NCBI GenBank assembly: GCA_963835935.1
Contig: CAWIHK010000006.1
Span: 62,001-126,000, forward strand
Source of the DNA: CAWIHK01 sp963835935
GTDB lineage: Bacteria > Bacteroidota > Ignavibacteria > UBA10030 > CAVZMI01
Length of the DNA: 64,000 bases
Reading direction: 5' to 3'
Positions within the stretch are counted from its first letter, which is position 1, and each line of letters opens with the position of its first letter. This document shows, in pieces, positions 17,292-26,215 of the stretch. The position numbers and the translations under genes are program-made. The notes beneath the pieces were generated by a model, which ran no database searches, was not told where the DNA came from, and saw only the letters and a program-made list of their open reading frames with translations.

Positions 17292-20200
17292 ATGAAAAGA
17301 GCTATTCGCGTTGTTTTCACAATCAGTATACTCATGCTGTTTTTTTTCATCAGGGGCAGTGTCGGCCAGACAATTCGATCTGACAGCCTTTTACAAATGT
17401 CAAAAACCCTTTATCAATCGATAGAACGATTGGAAACAAATCATAGTACCGGTGTTCCTCGATCGATACGCGGTAAGTTGACTTCAAATGTAAATTTAAA
17501 TGATATTTCACAGGCGAAACAGTTCCTCCATAATTCGAGGTCACTGTTTCGCATGAACGAAGTCACAGACGATTTCGTTATGGAAAAAGTTGATAAAGAC
17601 GAAATCAGTATGACTCATGCAAAATTGCAACAGAATTATAAAGGCGTCCCGGTTTGGGGATCGGAGTTGATTCTCCACAGCGATCAGAACAATACTGTTG
17701 TTGAAATAAACGGCAGATTCACTCCTGATTTGAATATTGATATGACCATAGGAATTCAATCTTCAAATGCTTTAAACATTGCACTTGCCGATCTTGGTCC
17801 GGCAGATTATCGCTGGGAAAATAAAGATCAAGAAAATATTATCAAGCAAGTTTTCAATGACAATAGCAGAACATGGAAACCTAATCCAGTGTTGGTTGTT
17901 GCGCCGCGCAATAGCAACTTCGACAAAAGTGAATATAGGCTTGCGTGGAAAATGACTATTGCTGTTGATGGCGCGAAAATGGGTAATTGGGAATATTTCA
18001 TCGATGCAAAGACTGGTGAAATTATAAATAAATACAATTCAATGGCGGATGCAATCGGCAGCGGTGTCAGCAATTATAATGGTATAGTCCCTATTTATTC
18101 TGAATGGAATTCTACAACATATCAAATGATTGATAGCATTCGGAATATTATCACTACTGTTTATTATAATCCTAATAATCAATTTGGAGATCCTACACTC
18201 CAATATCAACTCTTAACTGATGATGATAATTATTGGGACCAAAATAAATCGGCAGTTGATGTGCATTGGGGAATTGCACAAGTGTATGATTTCTATAAGA
18301 ATGTCTTCAACCGAAACGGTTTTGATAATTCCGGCTCCATAATTCTGAACGAGGTGAATTTTCCAATCTCCCCTAATAATTGTAATGCAGCCTGGAATGG
18401 AACACAAATGGTATACGGATCAGGCGATGGACAAAACTTCTCGTCTGTTACTTCTCTTGATATTTGTGGCCATGAACTAACGCATGCCGTTACTCAATAT
18501 ACTGCAGGCTTAGGACATCAAGGTGAATCCGGCACTTTGAATGAAGCGTTTTCGGATATTTTTGGAATGGCAATTGAATTCTACGCAACTCCATCGAAAG
18601 CGGACTGGAAAATTGGGGAAGATTGTTATACACCGGGAATCAGCGGCGATGCTCTGAGATATATGAACAATCCAAAAGCTGGAAATCAGCCGGATACTTA
18701 CCAAGGAATGAATTGGGATACGACAGCAAATCCGGATGTGCACACAAACGATGGTGTATTGAATTATGCTTTCTATCTGATGACGGTCGGAGGAAGTGGT
18801 ACTAATGATAACGGTACTTCGTACTCTGTCGCAGGTGTCGGACTTGTTGAGACGAGAGCGATTGCATACAGAGTATTGACAGTTTATTTGCACTCCAGCG
18901 CTCAATATGCAGATGCACGAACTGCATTTCTATCGGCGGCATCCGACTTGTACGGTGCAGGTGGAGCGGAATATCTGGCAGTATTAAATGCGTTTGCAGC
19001 GGTTGGAGTTGAAGCGAAGCTGACTATTGCAAATAGCTTCAACACCGGCGTAATAATGGTGAATGGTGGAACGGTGGCCAGCGGCTACATTTATCCCGCC
19101 GATATTACTTCCGTGCAGACTTATCAGGCGATTCCTCAACATTCTGGCTCATATGATTATGTCTGGAATATGAATGGCGCTGATTCGAGTATTAGTTATT
19201 GGAATCTAAAGCCTTCTGGAGGTCGACAAAGTAGAATTTCAGGTGCAACAAATATTTCTTACACATACTCCGTTGCCAAATCTGACAACAACGCAACGTA
19301 CATAGCAGATTTAAAGAAGAACTTTGCAATAAGCAGAAACGATCAAACTGAATTTGACGGAACTATATCTGACGGTATAGTTGCACATATTGTAGAACAG
19401 AATTCCGGTTCTATATCAGCTCCAGCGCAACAAAAAATTAACAATCACAATTACATATTTTATAATTGGTCTGACAGCTCCACGGCTAATCCGCATACAA
19501 TAACTCCAACCGATAATACCACGCTTACCGCCAACTACAAAGGTCACATGCTCTCTAACACCTCTGCCGCCACCGCCGGCAACAGCAGCCGTAAAATTGC
19601 GTATGATGATATCGACGGTTCGGACCATGTTACTCATGCTGTTTATTCTTCCTGCGGAAGTATCTGGTACGTGCGGAATGTTAATGGGACCGGCTGGAGC
19701 AACGAAATAAAACTTGGTGATGGAATCAATCCATCAATTGCAGTAACCGCTCCGCAAGATGGGCATATTTATACACATGTTGTGTGGGAGCAGAATGGCA
19801 GAGTATATTATCGAAGATCGGGAAATGATGGAGTTACATGGGATGCAGCATTGAGTTTCCCTGGTTTGGAAGCAAGCGGATACAATGCAACGCCGGTTGT
19901 CATAGGCAATTATGAAGCTATGGTTATCTGGTGTTACGGCAGTCAGGCTAATGGCGGAGGCTTGTACGCGTGTGTCGAACCGGCAAGTTTAAATATCCAG
20001 GGAGCTATTGCCGGTACAAATTGGAAAACACATTCACCTTCCGGTGTAGAGCAGAATTGGCATTTGAGTGCAGTTCCCAATTTTTCTTCTAATCATTTTT
20101 TCCATATCGCTTATGCAACCGACACTGCAATCGTATATGATAATCTTCAGGTATATACGTCGCCTCCTTCAATCTTTTCAACATGTAAAATTTCCGTCTC

Positions 20201-21035
20201 ACCATCGCCAAACACCGGGAATACAAATCCATCTATCGCATGCGCATACGATCTGGTAGATACGAGTTTGAGAAAGGTTGGCGTTGCATGGGAGAACTCA
20301 ACAAATCACAGGGTGTATTATCGAGAATCGGCAAATGATGGAAGCACTTGGGGAACTGTAAAAGAGTTTACACACGGCACTGACCAACTTTCGCAGCCTG
20401 TTGTCAGTTTCGGAACTATGAGTAATTCAGCGACTGTTCTATTTCAAGATAACAATCAGATAGGAAGGGTGGTAAAAGATCTTGGCCGCGGAACATGGTC
20501 GCCAATAATGAATTTAGGCACAGGAACAGGAGAACATTTGCCATCATGCACTGATGTATCGCCAGCGGCGTTGTGGGTGACCGGAAGTTCATCGCCATTC
20601 ACCATTAATACTTCTGTTCTTACTGTTCTTCCAACTCCTACACAATTATCGCCAACAAGTGGAGCAACTAATATATCAACAACACCAATAATTAAATGGA
20701 ACACAGTGGCGGGAGCAGCATCGTATTGGCTGCAGGTGGCAACTGATACAGGATTTAATTCGTTAGTTGTGAATCAAGCAGGGATTACTGGAACATCTGA
20801 TACAATAACAACAGCACTTTCAAACAACACTACCTACTACTGGCATGTGAATGCAGCGGATCCAAGCGGAGATCAAAGCAGTTGGTCTTACACATGGTCA
20901 TTCAAAACTACACCTCCACCACCACCGCCTCCGCCGCCACCACCAACACTTTCATCACCTACAAACGGCATGGCAAATGTACCATTAACACAATCATTAA
21001 GCTGGAGCAACGTCGTACCGGCTACAAGTATCTAA
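17292..21035 (+). CDS. secreted M4 (thermolysin-like) metalloprotease, N-terminal part of frameshifted gene
   Basis: Zinc endopeptidase. Signal sequence (VVFTISILMLFFFIRGSVG), FTP/PepSY-type propeptide (about 50-250), then the M4 catalytic domain: HELTH at 394-398 with the third zinc ligand Glu about 418 in NEAFSDIFG, and the C-terminal helical subdomain ending near 580. It continues with a bacterial repeat-like and sialidase/propeller-like segment (HVVWEQNGRVYYRRSGNDG, repeated), and Ig/FnIII-type repeats after about 1110 separated by a run of prolines. The frame closes at 21035 inside an FnIII repeat, but the reading continues in another frame to 22095. The full product would be about 1600 residues. 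Confidence 0.88.
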   Translation: MKRAIRVVFTISILMLFFFIRGSVGQTIRSDSLLQMSKTLYQSIERLETNHSTGVPRSIRGKLTSNVNLNDISQAKQFLHNSRSLFRMNEVTDDFVMEKVDKDEISMTHAKLQQNYKGVPVWGSELILHSDQNNTVVEINGRFTPDLNIDMTIGIQSSNALNIALADLGPADYRWENKDQENIIKQVFNDNSRTWKPNPVLVVAPRNSNFDKSEYRLAWKMTIAVDGAKMGNWEYFIDAKTGEIINKYNSMADAIGSGVSNYNGIVPIYSEWNSTTYQMIDSIRNIITTVYYNPNNQFGDPTLQYQLLTDDDNYWDQNKSAVDVHWGIAQVYDFYKNVFNRNGFDNSGSIILNEVNFPISPNNCNAAWNGTQMVYGSGDGQNFSSVTSLDICGHELTHAVTQYTAGLGHQGESGTLNEAFSDIFGMAIEFYATPSKADWKIGEDCYTPGISGDALRYMNNPKAGNQPDTYQGMNWDTTANPDVHTNDGVLNYAFYLMTVGGSGTNDNGTSYSVAGVGLVETRAIAYRVLTVYLHSSAQYADARTAFLSAASDLYGAGGAEYLAVLNAFAAVGVEAKLTIANSFNTGVIMVNGGTVASGYIYPADITSVQTYQAIPQHSGSYDYVWNMNGADSSISYWNLKPSGGRQSRISGATNISYTYSVAKSDNNATYIADLKKNFAISRNDQTEFDGTISDGIVAHIVEQNSGSISAPAQQKINNHNYIFYNWSDSSTANPHTITPTDNTTLTANYKGHMLSNTSAATAGNSSRKIAYDDIDGSDHVTHAVYSSCGSIWYVRNVNGTGWSNEIKLGDGINPSIAVTAPQDGHIYTHVVWEQNGRVYYRRSGNDGVTWDAALSFPGLEASGYNATPVVIGNYEAMVIWCYGSQANGGGLYACVEPASLNIQGAIAGTNWKTHSPSGVEQNWHLSAVPNFSSNHFFHIAYATDTAIVYDNLQVYTSPPSIFSTCKISVSPSPNTGNTNPSIACAYDLVDTSLRKVGVAWENSTNHRVYYRESANDGSTWGTVKEFTHGTDQLSQPVVSFGTMSNSATVLFQDNNQIGRVVKDLGRGTWSPIMNLGTGTGEHLPSCTDVSPAALWVTGSSSPFTINTSVLTVLPTPTQLSPTSGATNISTTPIIKWNTVAGAASYWLQVATDTGFNSLVVNQAGITGTSDTITTALSNNTTYYWHVNAADPSGDQSSWSYTWSFKTTPPPPPPPPPPPTLSSPTNGMANVPLTQSLSWSNVVPATSI

Positions 21036-22095
21036 AAATAGCGACTTATCCTCACCTGTTTATGACAATTCATCGCTCACAGGATTATCGATTCCGATAA
21101 GCGGTCTTGGTCTTACCAACGGTACGAACTATTATTGGCGAGTAAATGCAACGAATGCAGGAGGAACGAGTGCGTGGTCGGCGGTATGGCAGTTCCAGAC
21201 GGTGATAACACCGCCGACATTAACTTCACCTTTACCTATAAGCGGAGCCGTTAATGTACCGATACCAACGACATTGATTTGGGGAGTAGTTACGGGAGGT
21301 CAATCGTATCAAGTGCAGGTATCGACCGATCCGGGATTTTCATCCGCATCATCTATAGGAAGTAATACAACCTCGTGTACAATAACGCTTTCAAACAACA
21401 CAACCTACTACTGGCATGTGCGTGCATCGAATCAAGGCGGAGGTCAGAGCGGCTGGTCGTCTACAGGAATATTCACAACAGTACCCGCACCGCCAGCAGC
21501 TCCAACACTTTTATTACCTGCAAATAATGCTACAGGTGTATCGAGAACGCCAACACTAACTTGGAGTGCAGCTGCAAGAGCAACATCATATACAGTGTGT
21601 ATTGCATATACAAATACCAATGTTGGGAATGTAACGTCATGGAAAGAGACTAATACACTTCAAGCCAATACAAAATATTCCTGGTCAGTATATGCAAGTA
21701 ATGCTGGAGGAAATTCCCCAATGTCGACATTATATTATTTTACAACAGGCACACAAATATCTAAGAGAGTCATAAGTTTAGACCAGAATGATGGTTCGGA
21801 GTCTGATTATGTGCCAGATATTTATAATCTGTATCAGAATTATCCTAATCCTTTCAATCCTTCAACAACGATACAATTCGATCTGCAAAATACAACGAAG
21901 GTGATATTGAAAATATATGATATATCAGGGAAGGAAATTCAAACATTAGTTAATTGTTATCTTGCAGCGGGATCGTACACAATTCGATGGAACGGACAGG
22001 ATGCGAATGGTAGAAACGTGCATAGCGGAATGTATTTCTATCGTCTATCAACAGAAATGTTTACAGGCACAAAAAAGATGATGCTGTTGCGTTAA
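21028..22095 (+). pseudogene. C-terminal part of the M4 protease: FnIII repeats and T9SS sorting domain
   Basis: In this frame translation resumes as VSKNSDLSSPVYDNSSLTG and gives three FnIII-like repeats (NGTNYYWRVNATNAGGTSAWS, NNTTYYWHVRASNQGGGQSGW, NTKYSWSVYASNAGG). It ends with the type A sorting module NLYQNYPNPFNPSTTIQFDL and finishes TGTKKMMLLR. No independent start with a signal peptide exists, so this is the 3' part of the gene at 17292. The junction at GCTACAAGTATCT is what remains if about 14 bases between two ACAAGT-like repeats were lost, since homologous repeats read ATSYQLQVSKNS. True mutation and assembly error cannot be told apart here. Confidence 0.8.
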
Positions 22096-22127
22096 GGAGA
22101 TTACATTCAATAACAATGTGAAAAAAG

Positions 22128-22162
22128 GCCGCTTCATTATTTAATGGAGCGGCTTGTATTTT
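22128..22162 (+). terminator. intrinsic terminator of the M4 protease gene
   Basis: GCCGCTTCAT (22128-22137), six-base loop, ATGGAGCGGC (22144-22153; one G-T pair), then TTGTATTTTTTG. Located 33 bp past the stop. Confidence 0.85.
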
Positions 22163-22169
22163 TTGTGTA

Positions 22170-22248
22170 GGTCGATTTTAAAAATCGACCTTTAACGGCT
22201 TCAGAAGTCGAAACGCGGTTCGACAAGCTCACCGCAAGAAATTTCGAC
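22170..22248. repeat. palindromic repeat cluster
   Basis: A 21-bp near-perfect palindrome, GGTCGATTTT-A-AAAATCGACC (22170-22190), is followed by a stem-loop GTCGAAA (22207-22213)/TTTCGAC (22242-22248) enclosing GCGG...CCGC and TTCGACAAGCTCA. No coding potential. The TTCGACAAGCTCA string is a common component of REP-like hairpins in many genomes. Confidence 0.7.
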
Positions 22249-22363
22249 CAACATTGCAGTTCGATTTTTAATTGATAGCTGATAGCACTAAACTGCGCTT
22301 CATCTAATCACATTACGCAATCACCTTCTCCTTTTTAATCCAATTTTTTTGTACATTAATTCT

Positions 22364-23281
22364 ATGAGTTCAGAGATAAAAGAAGATAAAATAATCCGGG
22401 CAGGTTATATTGCGATTATCGGTGAACCGAATGTCGGCAAATCAACGCTCATGAACGCATTAGTTGGACAAAAATTGTCTATCGTTTCCAGTAAACCACA
22501 AACTACGCGACGCAGGGTTCTGGGAATAAAAACAGTCGATGAATGTCAGATGATTTTCTTTGACACTCCGGGTATCCTGAAGCCGCGTTATCTTTTGCAT
22601 GACGTGATGATGTCGTACGTCGAGCACGCAATGAGCGATGCCGACATTTTACTTGTCCTTGTCGATAGTACCCGGCCCAGGATAAAACGAATACCGCCCG
22701 AAGTCCGGGAAAAGCTGGAGAGACTTCAGACTGCACTTTTTCTTGTTCTGAATAAAATCGACAAAGTGAAAAAAGCAGAACTTTTACCGTTGATAGACAA
22801 TTACCAAAAAGAATTTCCTTGGAAAGAAATAGTTCCCGTGAGTGCGTTGACCGGAGAAGGAATAGAACTATTGTCGAAGTTGGTACAACAGTATCTACCC
22901 ATGCATCCGCCGTATTTCCCGCCGGATGCTGTGAGTGAACATCCGGAACGTTTTTTTGTGGGAGAAATCATCCGTGAAAAAATATTTGAAAAATTCTCGG
23001 AAGAAATTCCATACTCCGTTGAAGTGGAAATAGTCGATTACAAGGAGCGGGAAAATGGAAAATATTTTATCAGCGCTGAAATCACGGTTGAACGGCAATC
23101 GCAAAAAGGAATGGTCATCGGAAAAAAGGGAGAAGCTCTGAAAGTTATAGGCGAGCTTGCACGGCATGACATCGAAAAATTTGTCGAACATCAGGTTTTT
23201 CTCGAACTTCATGTCCGTGTGCGGGAGAAGTGGCGTTCCTCGGAAACCTTATTGAAAAGAATGGGATATTCAACAGAATAA
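22364..23281 (+). CDS. era: GTPase Era
   Basis: GTP-binding protein that binds the 3' end of 16S rRNA and checks 30S assembly at the membrane. G1 GEPNVGKST, G2 around KPQTTRR, G3 DTPG, G4 NKID and G5 SAL are all present in the N-terminal half; the C-terminal KH domain includes QKGMVIGKKGEALKVIGELAR. A TTG at 22349 could extend the frame by five codons, but the ATG at 22364 (MSSEIKED) gives the usual N-terminus and is chosen. Length 305 residues is normal. The next gene starts 15 bp downstream. Confidence 0.96.
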   Translation: MSSEIKEDKIIRAGYIAIIGEPNVGKSTLMNALVGQKLSIVSSKPQTTRRRVLGIKTVDECQMIFFDTPGILKPRYLLHDVMMSYVEHAMSDADILLVLVDSTRPRIKRIPPEVREKLERLQTALFLVLNKIDKVKKAELLPLIDNYQKEFPWKEIVPVSALTGEGIELLSKLVQQYLPMHPPYFPPDAVSEHPERFFVGEIIREKIFEKFSEEIPYSVEVEIVDYKERENGKYFISAEITVERQSQKGMVIGKKGEALKVIGELARHDIEKFVEHQVFLELHVRVREKWRSSETLLKRMGYSTE

Positions 23282-23296
23282 ATCGGAGATATTTTT

Positions 23297-24166
23297 ATGG
23301 CAGACGTTTTTCCTTTTCAAGCGCTTTACTATAATCCGGCAAAACTAAAATTACAGCAGGCTTTTTCACAACTCGATTCCGGCGCCGAAACTCCTCCGGC
23401 TTATCACATCTCGCGTTTGCTTACACCGGATGACGATGCGGTGCGGACTAATCTCATTCAACAGTGGACGAAAGAGGGAATTATAACAACCGATGAATCA
23501 AAAGATTTTTATATTCTGCGCCAGAGTTTTTCCGGAGAAGGCGGTATAAAATTCAGTCGCACGGGGTTTATAGGGCTTTGGAATCTTCCTGAAGCTATCC
23601 TAAATCAGTATTGTGAAGATTCATACGATGGGCCGGTTGAGTCGGATGTCCTATCATTTCGGCCATTGCTGGGATTTTATGACGATACACTTAACAGAAT
23701 CGATCGGTATATATCATTTGCGATCAAATCGATTCCGCTGCTCGATTGTGTGAGTGGCGATGTGCGTTCCACAATATGGAAAATCAATGACGGCGGTTCG
23801 ATTGCAGGAATTTCGCGTGAGATGAAAACGAAAAATATTCTTCTTGCGTCTGCAAAACAGGATATGCAGCGTTATTGTGTTTTTTATCGGAAGCAAAATA
23901 TTCCTCCGGCGAATGCGTTATTCATGACTCTGTTATTTAACGTGAGAGAGGAAGGGATCGTTAATTCAGCGTGGAATCGCTTGATGGGGACTCAAAACAA
24001 ATTGAGAATTAATGAATTAAAAAATGAAATTGGTTATGAGGGTAATACACTCGATCACGTGATGATTTCTGTGCTCGACAAATCGGACACGGTGGTCGGG
24101 GAAGAATTCGATCTCTATCCGCCATTACCGGTTGGTTTGATCTTTCATTATATCTCGAAACTCTGA
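23297..24166 (+). CDS. DUF1015-like family protein
   Basis: A 289-residue cytoplasmic protein. The N-terminus VFPFQALYYNPAKLKL and the following YHISRLLTP, plus FYILRQSFSGEGGIKFSRTGFIGLW, recall the DUF1015 family (often annotated near serine and glycan metabolism genes), though this member is shorter and divergent. No catalytic residues are known for the family. Its 15-bp spacing from era suggests cotranscription. Assignment is by pattern only. Confidence 0.55.
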   Translation: MADVFPFQALYYNPAKLKLQQAFSQLDSGAETPPAYHISRLLTPDDDAVRTNLIQQWTKEGIITTDESKDFYILRQSFSGEGGIKFSRTGFIGLWNLPEAILNQYCEDSYDGPVESDVLSFRPLLGFYDDTLNRIDRYISFAIKSIPLLDCVSGDVRSTIWKINDGGSIAGISREMKTKNILLASAKQDMQRYCVFYRKQNIPPANALFMTLLFNVREEGIVNSAWNRLMGTQNKLRINELKNEIGYEGNTLDHVMISVLDKSDTVVGEEFDLYPPLPVGLIFHYISKL

Positions 24167-24204
24167 TTGTCAGCAAGTTGTTGTAATAAAAAAAGGGATC
24201 GTCA

Positions 24205-26208
24205 GTGCAAAAATTATTATTCGGCTCTCTCGTCTTTCTTTTTATGATGTTGTCGGAAAGCCCGGCAAGCACCACCGGAATTTATCATTACGAATTAAAC
24301 ATAAATCTGGCCGGGTGTTTCCAGAATAATCTCCCACAATTTTCGGCACATGAAAAAATTTATTACCGGACAGTTTCACCATATCCATCACAACTCACAT
24401 TTGATTGTGTACAACTCACAATCGATTCAGTCAAAATAGGATCGACAAGAAAGAATGATTCTACGACGTTGGCGAACATTATCATTCCAGTCAGTTCGGC
24501 TGATTTTCAAACAGACACTACGGTTATCAATATCTGGTATCGTTATGTCGGAACGGGAACTCGTGGTTTCTATTATTATTCTGAAGAAGCAGGAGCAACC
24601 TTGGCTCCGCTTGTATATACAATGAGTGAACCGACCGACGCGCCTTACTGGTTTGTAACTGTGAATGATAATAAAGTAAAACCATCACTCAACACAAATA
24701 TTACAGTTCCTGTCGGATATCAGGCGGCGTCGAATGGGTTGTTGATGAATACAGTCGCGAATGCCAATAGTACTGTCACCTTTCAATGGCAGGAAACTCA
24801 CCCGATTGCAATGTATCTCATATGCTTCACTTGTTCGCAGTACAGAGAATTTTCAGCCTACTACCATCGTGTCACAAATCCTGCCGACTCAATTGAAATA
24901 AAATATTATATCTGGAACGATGACTACGATTCGCCCCTGACCGATCAAATTACTCATAGTGCGGTGAAATGTTTTGTCAATGTGCCTCGAATGTTGGAAT
25001 TTTATTCCCGGACATACGGAGAATATCCTTTTGATAAATATGGAATGGCGGCTGTTTATCCATTTGCTTTCGGCGGAATGGAACACCAAACGATGACCAC
25101 CATCCACCGGCACTGGTTGGAAGTCCAAAAAGGACTTGCTGAACGCGGCTTCGACGAAGATGCAATTGCCCACGAGCTGTCTCACCATTGGTTCGGCGAT
25201 TTGATTACGTGTGAAACATGGAACGACATCTGGCTGAATGAAAGTTTTGCCACTTATTCCGAAGTGCTGTGGGAAGAATTTCTTAACGGCCAACAAGGAA
25301 AGCTTGTTCGATTGCAAAGGGGAATGAATTTTTCCAATCCCAACTGGCAGTATACGGTCTATGCGCCGCAAGGATACATTTTTGGAGATGAAGTGTACAA
25401 CAAAGGTGGCTGGGTGCTTCATATGTTGCGGTCGTATATCGGCGACTCTTCTTTCTTTCGTTCGTTACGTTCCTACGTAGCCGATTCGACGTATCGATAT
25501 AAAACAGCTCGTACCGATCAATTCACTGCTCTCGTTCAAAAAATTTCAGGAAAGAATCTCACAAAATTTTTCGATCAATGGCTTAACCACGTCGGATGGC
25601 CGGTGTATGAATATTCTTCGCGGCAAACTCCGGTCGGCAGTGATTATCTTATAACGATCCATCTTGAGCAAGTGCAAAACGATCCAACGAAGTCGGGTGA
25701 TATTCCGCGAGACGGGACGATATACGAAATGCCGGTCGAGTTTCGCTTTTATTCGGGTGCCAGTGACACGACAATCACATTTATGAATTCGAAAGAAGAA
25801 GATGTTTTTTCGGTATCCTTGCCATATAAAATCGATAGTGTAGCTTTCGATCCTGATTTAAAGATTCTTAAGCAATTATATAATGTGAACATAGTGACGA
25901 ATGCGGGTCAGTTTGTCGTGCCGGTGCCAAGTTCGTACAAATTGTATCAAAATTATCCTAATCCGTTCAACCCATCTACAATCGTCAAATATGATCTTCC
26001 TGTTGCAGGAAATGTTCGAATCGAAGTGCTCGACGTTCTGGGCCGTGTTGTCGCTACGATAATTGACGAGTTCAGGCTTCCCGGATCATTCCTTCTGACA
26101 TGGGACGGCCATGATTATCGCGGGAGTGCGCTCCCAAGCGGAGTTTATTTCATGAGGATGAAGTCGAATACTTATTCCTCGGTAAGAAAAATAATGATAC
26201 TGCGATGA
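24205..26208 (+). CDS. secreted M1-family aminopeptidase with T9SS sorting domain
   Basis: Zinc aminopeptidase of 667 residues. The substrate-binding/exopeptidase motif appears as GGMEHQTMTT and the zinc motif HELSH at 323-327 with Glu 346 in NESFATYSE. It has a signal sequence (LLFGSLVFLFMMLSESPAS) and a C-terminal sorting module (YKLYQNYPNPFNPSTIVKYDL, ending SSVRKIMILR), so it is probably exported by Sec and then moved across the outer membrane by T9SS. The start is GTG at 24205 with AGGGAT about 8 bases upstream. uvrC starts 7 bp after the stop. Confidence 0.92.
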   Translation: MQKLLFGSLVFLFMMLSESPASTTGIYHYELNINLAGCFQNNLPQFSAHEKIYYRTVSPYPSQLTFDCVQLTIDSVKIGSTRKNDSTTLANIIIPVSSADFQTDTTVINIWYRYVGTGTRGFYYYSEEAGATLAPLVYTMSEPTDAPYWFVTVNDNKVKPSLNTNITVPVGYQAASNGLLMNTVANANSTVTFQWQETHPIAMYLICFTCSQYREFSAYYHRVTNPADSIEIKYYIWNDDYDSPLTDQITHSAVKCFVNVPRMLEFYSRTYGEYPFDKYGMAAVYPFAFGGMEHQTMTTIHRHWLEVQKGLAERGFDEDAIAHELSHHWFGDLITCETWNDIWLNESFATYSEVLWEEFLNGQQGKLVRLQRGMNFSNPNWQYTVYAPQGYIFGDEVYNKGGWVLHMLRSYIGDSSFFRSLRSYVADSTYRYKTARTDQFTALVQKISGKNLTKFFDQWLNHVGWPVYEYSSRQTPVGSDYLITIHLEQVQNDPTKSGDIPRDGTIYEMPVEFRFYSGASDTTITFMNSKEEDVFSVSLPYKIDSVAFDPDLKILKQLYNVNIVTNAGQFVVPVPSSYKLYQNYPNPFNPSTIVKYDLPVAGNVRIEVLDVLGRVVATIIDEFRLPGSFLLTWDGHDYRGSALPSGVYFMRMKSNTYSSVRKIMILR

Positions 26209-26215
26209 ATCAACT

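Noticed and set aside
20918..20946. Polyproline/CCACCG run as a mobile or regulatory repeat
   Set aside because: It encodes the proline linker between FnIII-type domains in the protease reading frame.
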